Assembly (NCBI RefSeq): GCF_003614435.1
Contig: NZ_CP025546.1
Coordinates: forward strand, 372,001-436,000
Direction of reading: 5' to 3'
DNA length: 64,000 bases
Source: Mycobacterium paragordonae
GTDB taxonomy: Bacteria > Actinomycetota > Actinomycetes > Mycobacteriales > Mycobacteriaceae
Both the position numbers and the translations under genes were made by a program. Positions 47,909 through 57,063 of this stretch are shown here, one piece after another (the first letter of the stretch is position 1; each line of letters starts with the position of its first letter). The notes beneath the pieces were generated by a model, which did no database searches, was not told where the DNA came from, and worked only from the letters and a program-made list of their open reading frames with translations.

Positions 47909-48492
47909 GCTGTGGTTCCTTTCACGATCCCGGTCAGGAGCAACGTCGTAGTGCGGTCGATCCAGGTGTCATCGAGTGCGGCGGGACGGGTCAGCAGGCC
48001 CAGCAGCGTCACCCCCGCCACCGCTTCGGCGAGTTCGGGAGCGGACACATCCGGCCGGATTTCGCCCCGCGCCGACGCTTTCGCGAGTAGGTCGTTCAGT
48101 CCGCCGCCGATGAGGCCGCCGAAGCGCTCCAGTAGCGCCGAATGCAGGCTGGGGTCCGCCGCCATCTCGCCGATCAGGCCGGGCAGTGCCGCCTTGGCTG
48201 CCGGGGTGCTCAGGACATCCTTTGTACGACAGATCATTTCGCGCAGATCGCGGCGCAGCGAGCCGGTGTCGGGGATGTCGGTCGCGGCGCTGATGGGAAA
48301 CACCGCCTCGTGCACGAGGTGCGCCTTGCTCGGCCAGCGCCGGTAGATCGCGGGCTTGCTGGTGCCGGCGCGCCTGGCAATGGCGGACACCAGCAGGCCT
48401 GGGTAACCCGTTTCGGCCAGCAGCTCGACCGTGGCGTCCAGCACCGCCGCGTCGATGCGCGGATCACGAGGCCGACCGAGCTCTTCTACCAT
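47905..48492 (-). CDS. TetR-family regulator
   Basis: A 195-aa repressor. The HTH reads AAVLDATVELLAETGYPGLLVSAIARRAGTSKPAIYRRWPSKAHLV in outline, with KPAIYRRW as the recognition helix. The start at ATG 48492 is chosen because the conserved region begins immediately after; the extension to 48606 is rejected. It is coupled to the DUF1214 gene and divergent from a sulfotransferase gene only 28 nt away, so either may be the target. A weak TTAC-N10-GTAA repeat lies in the gap. Confidence 0.85.
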   Translation of the reverse strand: MVEELGRPRDPRIDAAVLDATVELLAETGYPGLLVSAIARRAGTSKPAIYRRWPSKAHLVHEAVFPISAATDIPDTGSLRRDLREMICRTKDVLSTPAAKAALPGLIGEMAADPSLHSALLERFGGLIGGGLNDLLAKASARGEIRPDVSAPELAEAVAGVTLLGLLTRPAALDDTWIDRTTTLLLTGIVKGTTA

Positions 48493-48520
48493 TACGAAAC
48501 TCAGAGTAACATAATTCGCC

Positions 48521-49756
48521 GTGACCGAATCCGTAGTGCTCGATGATCTGGCCGAACCCCGTTTCAGCGCCGAGGCGCAGCCGATCCTGGACATGATGGC
48601 CACCATGGCCCCGGAGTGCCGACTGGATGCAGATGCATTGTGCGCCAGGGCAAGTGCCGATACCGGCCTGCAGGATTTCGGTCCCGCGGACTACCGGGAA
48701 CGGCTCGAAGTTTACCTGTCGGCGCTGCGCGACATCGACGGCCTGCACCCGGCCGGGGTGGTCAACTTCTATGGACAGTTGTTGCAGTTGCTGAAGAACA
48801 GACTGTTGTTGGCCGATCTGCTGCGTCGCCACCCCGAGATCAACGACATCGAACTGCGCTCCCCGGTGGTGATCGCCGGGCTGCCCCGCACCGGCACCAC
48901 CCACCTGCACAATCTGCTGGCCTCAGCGCCCACCTTCCGCACCATGCCGTACTGGGAGAGCAACGAGCCGTTTCCGCTGGCGTCGGAAGCCGGCATCGAG
49001 CCGGATCCGCGGCGCGCGCGCATGGACGTCGCAGTCAGTGTGATCAACCTGGTGATGCCGCATTTCCCTCTCATGCACGAGATGACCACCGACCACGTCC
49101 ACGAAGAGATTCAACTGCTGGCCAACGACTTTTCGACGATGCTGTTCGAGACGCTCGCCCACGTGCCCGCCTGGCGCGACTACTACCAGGCCCACGATCA
49201 GTCGCCGCACTACCGATACCTCGCCACGCAGCTCAAGGCGATGCAGTTTCTGCGCGGTGGCGAGCGCTGGCTGCTCAAGTCTCCTCAGCATCTCGAGCAG
49301 GTGCCGGTGCTGAACGGAGTGTTTCCGGACAGCATCGTCGTCTTCACGCACCGCGACCCGGTGCCGGTGGCGCTGTCGATGGTCGCGATGATCACCTACT
49401 CCGCGCGGATGCACCGCTCACCGGTGCCGGTCGAGCAGATCGCCGGTTACTGGATCGACCGCCTCGAGCAGATGCTCAACGCCCTGGTCCGCGACCGCGA
49501 TGTGATCGGCCCGGACCGTTCCGTCGACGTCCGTTTCGACGACTTCATGGCCGACGAACTCGGCGTGGCCGAGCGGCTCTACGCGCTGGCCGGCGAACCG
49601 TTCACCGACGCGGCGCGTGCGGCGATCACCGGTTACCTGGGCGGCCATCAACGCGGCCGGCTGGGGACTGTGGCCACGTCATTCGAGATGTTCGGACTCG
49701 CCGAGGAAGATCTGCGGGCCCGGTTCGCGCCCTACGTCGACCGCTTCCTGAAGTAG
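48521..49756 (+). CDS. Sulfotransferase family protein
   Basis: A 411-aa protein. The PAPS 5'-phosphate loop is IAGLPRTGTTHLHNLLA at about 114-130. KSPQHLEQVP and the later FTHRDPVPVALSM provide the 3'-phosphate-binding site. Such sulfotransferases sulfate glycolipids or hydrophobic alcohols; mycobacteria have many. It is divergent from the TetR regulator, and 11 nt separate its stop from ephF. It is an insertion relative to the M. tuberculosis order as I recall it, between Rv0133 and ephF. Confidence 0.85.
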   Translation: MTESVVLDDLAEPRFSAEAQPILDMMATMAPECRLDADALCARASADTGLQDFGPADYRERLEVYLSALRDIDGLHPAGVVNFYGQLLQLLKNRLLLADLLRRHPEINDIELRSPVVIAGLPRTGTTHLHNLLASAPTFRTMPYWESNEPFPLASEAGIEPDPRRARMDVAVSVINLVMPHFPLMHEMTTDHVHEEIQLLANDFSTMLFETLAHVPAWRDYYQAHDQSPHYRYLATQLKAMQFLRGGERWLLKSPQHLEQVPVLNGVFPDSIVVFTHRDPVPVALSMVAMITYSARMHRSPVPVEQIAGYWIDRLEQMLNALVRDRDVIGPDRSVDVRFDDFMADELGVAERLYALAGEPFTDAARAAITGYLGGHQRGRLGTVATSFEMFGLAEEDLRARFAPYVDRFLK

Positions 49757-49767
49757 GTTCTTTCACC

Positions 49768-50655
49768 ATGACCATCTCCTTGCCCGTTCTCGAAGGCGTC
49801 GAACACCGGTTCATCGATGTGGGCGGGGGAGTCACGATTCACGTCGCCGACGCCGGCCCGGCCGACGGACCGGCGATCATGCTGGTGCACGGCTTCCCGG
49901 AGAACTGGTGGGAATGGCACGCGCTGATCGGACCGCTGGCCGCTGACGGCTACCGGGTGCTGTGCCCCGACCTGCGCGGGGCGGGCTGGAGTTCGGCACC
50001 GCCGTCGACGTACACCAAGGACGAGATGGCCGGCGACCTGTTGACGGTGCTGGACAAGCTGGGCATCGCCACGGTCAAGCTCGCCGCGCACGACTGGGGC
50101 GGCCCGGTCGCCTTCATCCTGATGTTGCGCCACCCGGACCGGGTGACCGGCTTCTTCGGGATGAACACCGTCGCGCCCTGGGTGAAGCGCGATCTGTCCT
50201 CGGTCCGCAATATCTGGCGACTCTGGTACCAGATTCCGATCTCGCTGCCGGTCATCGGGCCGCGGTTGCTCAGCGACCCCAAGGCCCGCTTCGCCCGTGC
50301 TCTGGGAAAGTGGGTGGGCGGCGGGTTCAACATCCCCGACGACGACGTCCGCCTCTACATCGACTGCATGCGCCAGCCCGGGCATGCCGAGGCCGGATCC
50401 CGTTGGTACCGCTCATTCCAGACGGGCGAGATGCTGCGCTGGATGCGGGGCGAATTCAACGACGCCCGGGTGGAGGTACCGGTGCGCTGGCTCTCCGGTG
50501 TCGAAGACCCGGTGATCACGCCCGACCTGATCGACGGATACGGCGACCACATCACCGATTTCGAGGTCGAACTGGTCGAGGGGGTAGGTCACTGGATCGT
50601 CAGTCAGCGTCCCGATCTGGTGCTCGACAGGCTGCGCGCGTTTCTCAGGGTTTGA
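49768..50655 (+). CDS. ephF: Epoxide hydrolase EphF (alpha/beta hydrolase)
   Basis: A 295-aa hydrolase. The oxyanion motif is HGFPENWWEW, the nucleophile is Asp109 in AAHDWGGPVA, and the catalytic His lies in EGVGHWIVSQRP near the C terminus. The arrangement matches EphF/Rv0134, which hydrolyses epoxides of lipids or xenobiotics. It is only 11 nt after the sulfotransferase stop, so the two may share a transcript. Its stop overlaps the convergent alcohol dehydrogenase by 11 nt. Confidence 0.9.
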   Translation: MTISLPVLEGVEHRFIDVGGGVTIHVADAGPADGPAIMLVHGFPENWWEWHALIGPLAADGYRVLCPDLRGAGWSSAPPSTYTKDEMAGDLLTVLDKLGIATVKLAAHDWGGPVAFILMLRHPDRVTGFFGMNTVAPWVKRDLSSVRNIWRLWYQIPISLPVIGPRLLSDPKARFARALGKWVGGGFNIPDDDVRLYIDCMRQPGHAEAGSRWYRSFQTGEMLRWMRGEFNDARVEVPVRWLSGVEDPVITPDLIDGYGDHITDFEVELVEGVGHWIVSQRPDLVLDRLRAFLRV

Positions 50656-51676
50656 CGACGATCCGGATCGGGTTGCCCTCCTGGCGCTCCAGCATGTCGA
50701 TGCCGGCGTGGATGTCCCGCAGCGGGATGACCTGGCTGATGGACCGTGAAAGGTCAAGGCGCCCATAGGAAACCAACTTGGCCAGGGTTTCGATGTCGAC
50801 GTTCTGATAGCCGAGATGTCCCAGCGCCTGCTTGCGGCTCAGGCCGAACATCGCGGTGGGCCCGACGGTCGGTGACTCAGCGCTCATGCCCACGCCCACC
50901 ATCCGGCCACCGGCGGTCAACGATTCCAGCGCCTGCTCGAACGTCACCTTGAGTCCGACGGCGTCGAACGCGACGTCAAGCTTCCGGCCGCCGGTGACCT
51001 CGGCGATCTTGTCCTGCAACTGGTCGTCGCGGGTGTCGAAGGCGTAATCGGCGCCGATTTCCAGCGCGCGGTCCAGCACCGCCGGGTTGATGTCGAGGGC
51101 GATCACCGGCACCGCGCCGACCAGTTTGGCCAGTTGGACGATGTGGGTGCCGACCCCGCCGACACCCCACACCCCGACCGATTCTCCGATGGCGACCTTC
51201 CCGGTGCGCACCACGGCGCCGAACGGCGTGGAAACCGCGTCGGCCAGGATCGCGGCCTGCTCGAGTGGAACGTTGTCGGGTACCCGGGTCAGGCCCACCG
51301 CCTGCGCCACCGTGTACTCGGCCCACGCGCCGTCGTAGGCGAACGCCATCAACTGGATTCGCAGGCAGTTCGACAGGTCACCGCGCCGGCAGTTGGGGCA
51401 CGTCTGACAGGGCCGTCCGGCGGCGACCACCACCCGGTCCCCTTCGGCCCAGCCAGTCACTCCGGGCCCGAGCTTGGCGATGGTGCCCGACGCTTCGTGG
51501 CCCTGGGTCACCACCGGCGCCTGGGCCGGGAAGGTGCCGTTGATCAGACTCAGGTCCGAGTGGCAGATCCCGCAGAACGCCACCTTGACCAGGACCTCGC
51601 CGGGGCCGGGCTCGGGAATCGGAACCTCTTCCAGCGCAACCGTTCTGGCGTCCGCATAGAAGCGCTCCGCGAGCAT
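50645..51676 (-). CDS. Zinc-dependent alcohol dehydrogenase (MDR)
   Basis: A 343-aa medium-chain dehydrogenase. The catalytic zinc motif FCGICHSD has Cys38-His39 and GHEASG has His60. The structural zinc Cys cluster is CQTCPNCRRGDLSNC, and the NAD motif is GVGGVGTHIVQLAK. It starts at ATG 51676; GTG 51688 is also in frame but overlaps the TOBE gene. It is arranged with a TOBE/molbindin gene 8 nt upstream on the same strand. I do not place this pair at this locus in M. tuberculosis. The substrate is unknown. Confidence 0.9.
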   Translation of the reverse strand: MLAERFYADARTVALEEVPIPEPGPGEVLVKVAFCGICHSDLSLINGTFPAQAPVVTQGHEASGTIAKLGPGVTGWAEGDRVVVAAGRPCQTCPNCRRGDLSNCLRIQLMAFAYDGAWAEYTVAQAVGLTRVPDNVPLEQAAILADAVSTPFGAVVRTGKVAIGESVGVWGVGGVGTHIVQLAKLVGAVPVIALDINPAVLDRALEIGADYAFDTRDDQLQDKIAEVTGGRKLDVAFDAVGLKVTFEQALESLTAGGRMVGVGMSAESPTVGPTAMFGLSRKQALGHLGYQNVDIETLAKLVSYGRLDLSRSISQVIPLRDIHAGIDMLERQEGNPIRIVVKP

Positions 51677-51684
51677 GGTGGCTG

Positions 51685-51900
51685 TCACTCGACGCCGATC
51701 GTCACTTCGGTGGACTTGATGAACACCGTCGCCGGCTGCCCCTCTTCGAGGCCGAGGTCGAGCGCGGCGTCTTTCGTGATCGACGACGTGACGACCTGAT
51801 CGCCGCCGTCGAGCCGGATCTTCACGATCGCCATCACACTGCCGATGTCGACCTCGGTGATGGTGCCCTTGAGTTGGTTGCGGGTTGATAGGCGCATCAT
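51685..51900 (-). CDS. TOBE-domain (molbindin-like) protein
   Basis: A 71-aa single TOBE/Mop domain. It opens STRNQLKGTITEVDIGSVMAIVKI, the characteristic molbindin pattern that binds molybdate as an oligomer, with SSITKDAALDLGLEEGQ and VFIKSTEVTIG following. The start could be ATG 51900 or 51897. It is 8 nt upstream of the alcohol dehydrogenase and probably co-transcribed. No molybdenum transporter or molybdoenzyme lies nearby, so its local role is unclear. Confidence 0.85.
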   Translation of the reverse strand: MMRLSTRNQLKGTITEVDIGSVMAIVKIRLDGGDQVVTSSITKDAALDLGLEEGQPATVFIKSTEVTIGVE

Positions 51901-52022
51901 CGGAGCCTAGACCCGGCTGGCGATCGAGTGTGCGGGCACGGCTTCGAGCGTGCGGCCACCGCGGGATCTCGGCGGTTCCGGCTTTGTGAGCGCGCACTCA
52001 AATACATTGGCAGTCAAGCGTT

Positions 52023-52628
52023 TCAGTGCCGCGGCCCGAGCAGCGCGACCGAGGCATCGACGGCCGGTTCGACGATGCTGCGCACCGGCCGGCCGTCCTC
52101 GACCGCCAGCGCCACGAGTTCCCGCAGGCCGCCCACCAGGATCACCGCCAACGGCACGGTCAGCGGCGGCAGATCGGCGCGCCGGAAACCCGGGCTGCCA
52201 CTGAGATTCACCAGCAGGCCGGTGAGTAACTCCAGGCCCTGGCGCTGAACGGGGCGGGCGTAGTCGCCCAGCGAGGGCAGCTCGCGGATCCAGCTCAGCG
52301 TGATGGCCGGCCGGGATTCGATGTTGCCGACGTAGCCCTCGACGGCTTGCCGGATCTGCTGGTGCCAGTCGGCCTCGGGGTCGACGGCCACCCGGATGTC
52401 TTCGGCCATGATCTCGATCTCAGCGCGCAACAGGTCCAGGAAACACTGTTCCTTGCTGGCGAAGTGGTCGTAGAACGTGCGCTTGGAGGTGCGAGCGTGG
52501 CGGACGATGTCAGCGACCGTCGTGGCCCGGTATCCGCGCACGCCGATCGACGCGGCCAGGCCGTCGAGAAGTCGCAGCCGAAACGGATCGGGTTGCGCCG
52601 CAACCGTGTCATCAGCCACTGCCGTCAC
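52023..52628 (-). CDS. TetR-family regulator (Rv0135c-like)
   Basis: A 201-aa repressor, the same length I recall for Rv0135c. The HTH region contains GYRATTVADIVRHARTSKRTFYDHFASKEQCF, of which SKRTFYDHF is the recognition helix. It is divergent from cyp138, and two GGTAC-N6-GTACC repeats lie in the 117-nt gap. It is very likely the repressor of cyp138 and itself. The ligand is unknown but may be a substrate of the P450. Confidence 0.9.
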   Translation of the reverse strand: MTAVADDTVAAQPDPFRLRLLDGLAASIGVRGYRATTVADIVRHARTSKRTFYDHFASKEQCFLDLLRAEIEIMAEDIRVAVDPEADWHQQIRQAVEGYVGNIESRPAITLSWIRELPSLGDYARPVQRQGLELLTGLLVNLSGSPGFRRADLPPLTVPLAVILVGGLRELVALAVEDGRPVRSIVEPAVDASVALLGPRH

Positions 52629-52654
52629 AATCGGGCCCTTCGCTTGTCAGGTCT

Positions 52655-52704
52655 GGTACCACAGAGTACCGTACAGGGAAAGCCTTTGGTACACCGCAGT
52701 ACCA
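52655..52704. promoter_or_regulatory. Two GGTAC-N6-GTACC operators between TetR and cyp138
   Basis: Site 1 is GGTAC-CACAGA-GTACC (52655-52670). Site 2 is TGGTAC-ACCGCA-GTACCA (52687-52704). The cores are identical, and their centres are 33 bp apart, about three helical turns. The position between divergent TetR and P450 genes strongly suggests TetR operators. Confidence 0.75.
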
Positions 52705-52745
52705 CCCCTGAGCGATGGGGGCAGAACGTAGGGAGTCACACCTCC

Positions 52746-54089
52746 GTGAGCCAAGCAATCGACGCGCCCGCCGTGCCCGAAATCAAGCTGCCGCCGGCCA
52801 CGCACATCCCAAAGCTGTTCCAAGGCCTCATCTTCGCGTTCTCGCGCAAGGGGATGATGCGACGCCTGACCGGTCGCTACGGCTCCGCCGTCACCATGCA
52901 CATCCCCATGTACGGCCACATGGTGATGGTGTCGGATCCGCAGCTGGCCAAGCAGGTCTTCACCACCAGCCCGGACGAACTCGGCAACATCCAGCCCAAT
53001 CTGAGCCGGATGTTCGGATCCGGATCGGTCTTCGGGCTGGAAGGCGACGACCATCGCCGCCGGCGCCGGCTGCTGGCGCCGCCGTTTCACGGCAAGAGCA
53101 TGAAGAACTACGAGACGATCATCGAAGAGGAGACGCTGCGCGAGGCCGCCACGTGGCCCGAGGGCCAGTCGTTCGCGACGTTGCCCTCGATGATGCACAT
53201 CACCCTGAATGCCATCCTGCGCGCGGTCTTCGGCGCCGAGGGGGCCGAACTCGACGAGCTGCGCCGGATCATTCCGCCGTGGGTCACGCTGGGCTCCCGG
53301 CTGGCGGCGGTGCCCAAACCCAAGCGTGATTACGGCCGGTTCAGCCCGTGGGGCAGGCTGTCCGAATTCCGGCGCCAGTACGACCTGGTCATCGACAAGC
53401 TCATCGACCGGGAGCGGTCGGACCCTAACTTCGCCGACCGCAACGACGTCCTCGCGTTGATGTTGCGCAGCACGTACGACGACGGTTCGGTCATGTCGCG
53501 CAAGGACATTGGCGACGAACTGCTCGCGCTGCTGGCCGCCGGACACGAAACCACCGCCTCCACGTTGGCCTGGGCCTTCGAGCGGATCACCCGCCACCCC
53601 GCGCTGCTTGCCGAGCTGGTCGAAGAGGCTGATAACGGCGGTAGCGAGTTGCGGCAGGCCACGATTCTGGAAGTGCAGCGGGCGCGGACCGTGATCGACC
53701 TCGCGGGCCGGCACGTCTATCCGGAGACGTACCGCCTCGGTGAGTGGGTGATACCCCGCGGGTACTCGATCATCGTCAACATCGGTCGGATACACGAAAA
53801 CGCCGACGTCTTCCCGCACCCCGAGCGCTTCGACCCGCAGCGCTATATCGGCGGCAAGCCGTCTGCGTTTGCCTGGATACCATTCGGCGGCGGGACCCGT
53901 CGCTGCGTCGGAGCCGCGTTCGCCAACATGGAGATGGACGTGGTGCTGCGAACGGTGTTGCGCCAGTTCACCGTTGAGACCACCACAGCCCCGGACGAGC
54001 GGTGGCACGGCCGGGGCGTGGCGTTCGTGCCCAAGGACGGCGGCCGAATTGTGGTGAGGCGCCGTCCTGCCGAAGCTCCTACTGGGTAG
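52746..54089 (+). CDS. cyp138: Cytochrome P450 CYP138
   Basis: A 447-aa P450. The I-helix oxygen-binding motif is AAGHETTAS. The K-helix ExxR is EVQR within [12 protein letters not shown]. The haem loop [10 protein letters not shown] has ligand Cys387. It starts at GTG 52746; the reading further upstream enters the operator region and the TetR gene. The family name follows M. tuberculosis Rv0136. The substrate is unknown. Redox partners are not encoded next to it. Its 3' end overlaps convergent msrA by 11 nt. Confidence 0.92.
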   Translation: MSQAIDAPAVPEIKLPPATHIPKLFQGLIFAFSRKGMMRRLTGRYGSAVTMHIPMYGHMVMVSDPQLAKQVFTTSPDELGNIQPNLSRMFGSGSVFGLEGDDHRRRRRLLAPPFHGKSMKNYETIIEEETLREAATWPEGQSFATLPSMMHITLNAILRAVFGAEGAELDELRRIIPPWVTLGSRLAAVPKPKRDYGRFSPWGRLSEFRRQYDLVIDKLIDRERSDPNFADRNDVLALMLRSTYDDGSVMSRKDIGDELLALLAAGHETTASTLAWAFERITRHPALLAELVEEADNGGSELRQATILEVQRARTVIDLAGRHVYPETYRLGEWVIPRGYSIIVNIGRIHENADVFPHPERFDPQRYIGGKPSAFAWIPFGGGTRRCVGAAFANMEMDVVLRTVLRQFTVETTTAPDERWHGRGVAFVPKDGGRIVVRRRPAEAPTG

Positions 54090-54591
54090 CGCCGGCCCGT
54101 CGCGGCAGCTTCCAGCCCGGCCGCACGAAGTGGCAGGTGTACCCGTTGGGGTAGCGCAGCAGGTAGTCCTGGTGTTCGGGCTCGGCCTCCCAGAAGTCGC
54201 CCGCCGGGCTGACCTCGGTCACCACCTTGCCCGGCCACAGGCCGGAGGCCTCGACGTCGGCGATGGTGTCCAGCGCCACCCGCTTCTGCTCGTCGTCGAG
54301 ATAGAAGATGGCTGACCGGTAACTCATGCCGCGGTCGTTGCCCTGCCGGTTCTTCGTGGTGGGGTCGTGAATCTGGAAGAAGAACTCCAGCAGGGTGCGG
54401 TAGTCGGTGGCCGACGGGTCGAAGACGATCTCCACCGCCTCGGCGTGTGTGCCGTGATTGCGGTAGGTGGCGTTGGGCACGTCGCCGCCGCTGTAGCCGA
54501 CCCGCGTGCTGATGACTCCGGGCTGCTTGCGGATCAGGTCCTGCATGCCCCAGAAGCAGCCACCCGCGAGAATGGCTTTTTGCGTGCTCAT
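54079..54591 (-). CDS. msrA: Peptide methionine-S-sulfoxide reductase MsrA
   Basis: A 170-aa enzyme that reduces methionine-S-sulfoxide in oxidised proteins. The active site GCFWG with Cys12 and the segments [27 protein letters not shown], [11 protein letters not shown] and EHQDYL are textbook MsrA. AGGAGG lies 7 nt before the ATG on the minus strand. It is placed between cyp138 and the Rv0138-like gene as in M. tuberculosis. Confidence 0.96.
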   Translation of the reverse strand: MSTQKAILAGGCFWGMQDLIRKQPGVISTRVGYSGGDVPNATYRNHGTHAEAVEIVFDPSATDYRTLLEFFFQIHDPTTKNRQGNDRGMSYRSAIFYLDDEQKRVALDTIADVEASGLWPGKVVTEVSPAGDFWEAEPEHQDYLLRYPNGYTCHFVRPGWKLPRRAGATQ

Positions 54592-54673
54592 TGCTGTCCT
54601 CCTAACCGGCCCGGGGCCGGCAGCTCAAGCTCAGGCACCCAGGCTACACTCCGCCCGTGAGGTGTAACGGCTC

Positions 54674-55180
54674 GTGAGCGGCCCGGAATTCCCCAAAAGT
54701 GAACTGGCGGCGGCCTTCGCGCAGTTCGAACAAACTGTTGCCAGAGCGGCCGAAACGCACGACTGGGACGCGTGGGTGCAGCACTACACACCCGACGTCG
54801 AATACATCGAGCACGCGGCGGGCACCATGCACGGCCGCGACGAAGTGCGCACCTGGATCCGGCGCACGATGACCAGCTTCCCGGGCAGCCATATGGTGGA
54901 GTTCCCGTCGCTGTGGTCGGTCATCGACGAGCCCACCGGCCGCGTCATCATGGAACTCGACAACCCGATGCGCGACCCGGGAGACGGCAGCGTCATCACC
55001 GCGACGAACATCTCGATCATCACCTATGCCGGCGACGGCCTATGGCGCCGCCAGGAAGACATCTACAACCCGCTGCGCTTCGTGCAGTCCGCGTTGAAGT
55101 GGTGTCGCAAGGCGCAGAAATTCGGCAACCTGGACGACGAGGCCGCCGCCTTCCTGAAGCAGTACGGGGGCGCGCAGTGA
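54674..55180 (+). CDS. SnoaL-like (NTF2-fold) protein, Rv0138-like
   Basis: A 168-aa alpha+beta-barrel protein. FEQTVARAAETHDWDAWVQHYTPDVEYIEHAAGTMHGRDE outlines the NTF2/SnoaL pocket, and GDGLWRRQEDIYNPLRF follows. Function is unknown; this fold serves as isomerase, hydrolase or ligand binder. It starts at GTG 54674 and overlaps the Rv0139-like gene as GTGA, so they are coupled. They may act on the same small molecule. Confidence 0.85.
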   Translation: MSGPEFPKSELAAAFAQFEQTVARAAETHDWDAWVQHYTPDVEYIEHAAGTMHGRDEVRTWIRRTMTSFPGSHMVEFPSLWSVIDEPTGRVIMELDNPMRDPGDGSVITATNISIITYAGDGLWRRQEDIYNPLRFVQSALKWCRKAQKFGNLDDEAAAFLKQYGGAQ

Positions 55181-56199
55181 GCGGCCGGCCGAAACTGGTC
55201 ATCGGCGCCAACGGTTTTCTCGGTTCGCACGTCACCCGGTTACTGGTCGAGGACGGCCACGACGTGCGGGTGATGGTGCGCTCCACGGCCAACACCCGCT
55301 CGATCGATGACCTGCAGGTGACCCGTTTTCACGGCGACATCTTCGACACCGCCACCGTGCGCGAAGCCATGGACGGCTGCGACGACATCTACTACTGCGT
55401 CGTGGACACCCGCGCCTGGCTGCGCGACCCGGCGCCCCTGTTCCGCACCAACGTCGAGGGCCTGCGCAACGTTCTGGACGTGGCGAAAGATCTTGAACTG
55501 CACCGGTTTGTGTTCACCAGCACCTACGCCTCGGTGGACCGCCGGCACGGACACGTCGCGACGGAGGCCGACCGGATCGGCTCGCGTAAGGTCACTCCCT
55601 ACGTGCAGTCCCGGGTGCAGGCCGAGGACCTGGTCATGCGCTACGTCGCCGACTACGGGTTGCCGGCGGTCGCGATGTGCGTGTCCACCACCTACGGCGC
55701 CGGCGACTGGGGCCGCACCCCGCACGGCGCGTTCATCGCGGGAGCGGTCTTCGGCAAGCTGCCGTTCCTGATGAGCGGTATCCAGCTCGAGGTGGTGGGT
55801 GTCGACGACGCCGCCCGCGCCATGATCCTGGCTGCCGAGCGCGGTCGCAACGGCGAGAAGTACCTGATCTCCGAACGCATGATCCCGCTTAACGACGTGG
55901 TGCGCATCGCGGCCGACGAGGCCGGGGTCCGGCCGCCGCAGCGGTCGATCCCGGTGCCGGTGCTCTACGCCTTGGGTGCCTTCGGCAGCCTGCGGGCCCG
56001 GCTCACCGGCAAGGACGCCGAACTCAGCCTCGACTCGGTGCGGATGATGCGCGCCGAAGCCCCGGTCGACCACAGCAAGGCGGTCCGCGAGCTGGGCTGG
56101 AAACCGCGGCCGGTGGAGGAATCGATCCGCGAGGCGGCCCGCTTCTGGGCAGCGATGCGCCAGGCCGGCACGAGTAGCAAGACGGCCGCGCCGGAATAA
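55177..56199 (+). CDS. NAD-dependent epimerase/dihydroflavonol-reductase-like oxidoreductase (Rv0139-like)
   Basis: A 340-aa extended SDR. The cofactor motif is VIGANGFLGSHVTRLL, and VYVVD-type strands and the FTSTYASVDR segment (catalytic Ser/Thr region) follow. In place of a canonical YxxxK there is YVQSRVQAE, which has Arg where Lys is usual, so the catalytic mechanism should be treated with care. It starts at GTG 55177, coupled to the SnoaL-like gene. The length equals that recalled for Rv0139. The substrate is unknown. Confidence 0.85.
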   Translation: MSGRPKLVIGANGFLGSHVTRLLVEDGHDVRVMVRSTANTRSIDDLQVTRFHGDIFDTATVREAMDGCDDIYYCVVDTRAWLRDPAPLFRTNVEGLRNVLDVAKDLELHRFVFTSTYASVDRRHGHVATEADRIGSRKVTPYVQSRVQAEDLVMRYVADYGLPAVAMCVSTTYGAGDWGRTPHGAFIAGAVFGKLPFLMSGIQLEVVGVDDAARAMILAAERGRNGEKYLISERMIPLNDVVRIAADEAGVRPPQRSIPVPVLYALGAFGSLRARLTGKDAELSLDSVRMMRAEAPVDHSKAVRELGWKPRPVEESIREAARFWAAMRQAGTSSKTAAPE

Positions 56200-56209
56200 G
56201 CTCGCGGCA

Positions 56210-57025
56210 ATGGAACGTGTTCACGTTGACCTCCACGGGCCACCCCAGACCATGCTCGCGACGCTGTACGCCAAGGCGCTCGACGCCGACGCGCCCAAGT
56301 CGATCCTGCACGACGAGTTCGCCAAGGCCGCGGTGGCGCGCATCGATTACGACTGGGCCGCAACGACTATCACCGCGCGACGGGCCCCGTCGGTGGCGGT
56401 GCGCAGCGCGCATTTCGACAACTGGGCCCGCGAGTTCCTGACCGCCAACCCCGAGGCGACGGTGCTGCACGTCGGTTGTGGCCTGGATGCCAGGGTCCAC
56501 CGACTCGATCCCGGTCCGGGTGTGCGGTGGTACGACATCGACTACCCGGCGGTGATCTCGCTCTGCGAGCGGCTCTATCCGCCTCGCGAGCACTGCCGGA
56601 CCGTCGCGGCCTCGGTGACCGACCCGCACTGGCTGTCGGACATCCCGGCCGACCGCCCCACCCTGTTCCTCGGTGAGGGGCTGACCATGTACCTGACCAA
56701 AGACGCCGGCCTGGCCCTGCTGCGCCGGGTGGTCGACCGATTCCCTTCCGGCGAACTGCAATTCGACGCCTTCAACACGTTCGGAATTCGCACCCAGGTG
56801 ATCAACTCGGTGGTCCGCCGCTCCGGTTCGACGCTGCACTGGGGCATCGACGGGCCGTCCGACATTCTCGACGCGGTGCCGGGAGTCCGGTTGGTGGCGT
56901 GGGAGTCGGTGTTCGACAGCGAGACGTTCGAACTGGTGCCGCCCGTTTTCCGGTGGATGGGCCGGATGATGGCGCGGGTGCCGGCGCTGCGGACCATGGC
57001 GCAGTACCACCGTTACGCGTTCTGA
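56210..57025 (+). CDS. PPM1/LCMT-type class I SAM-dependent methyltransferase
   Basis: A 271-aa methyltransferase. VLHVGCGLDARVHRL is motif I of the leucine carboxyl methyltransferase-like group, YDIDYPAVISL the acidic loop, and LFLGEGLTMYL motif IV. These resemble enzymes that methylate small molecules in polyketide or mycobacterial O-methylation. It begins 10 nt after the Rv0139-like gene and may be co-transcribed. I do not place it in the M. tuberculosis order. The substrate is unknown. Confidence 0.85.
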   Translation: MERVHVDLHGPPQTMLATLYAKALDADAPKSILHDEFAKAAVARIDYDWAATTITARRAPSVAVRSAHFDNWAREFLTANPEATVLHVGCGLDARVHRLDPGPGVRWYDIDYPAVISLCERLYPPREHCRTVAASVTDPHWLSDIPADRPTLFLGEGLTMYLTKDAGLALLRRVVDRFPSGELQFDAFNTFGIRTQVINSVVRRSGSTLHWGIDGPSDILDAVPGVRLVAWESVFDSETFELVPPVFRWMGRMMARVPALRTMAQYHRYAF

Positions 57026-57063
57026 AACGGGAATGCCCCGGCCTCGATTGCGTTGAAGATTTC

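Noticed and set aside
48493..48520. TetR operator between the TetR gene and the sulfotransferase
   Set aside because: Only a TTAC-N10-GTAA repeat with 4-bp arms is present, too short to claim as an operator.
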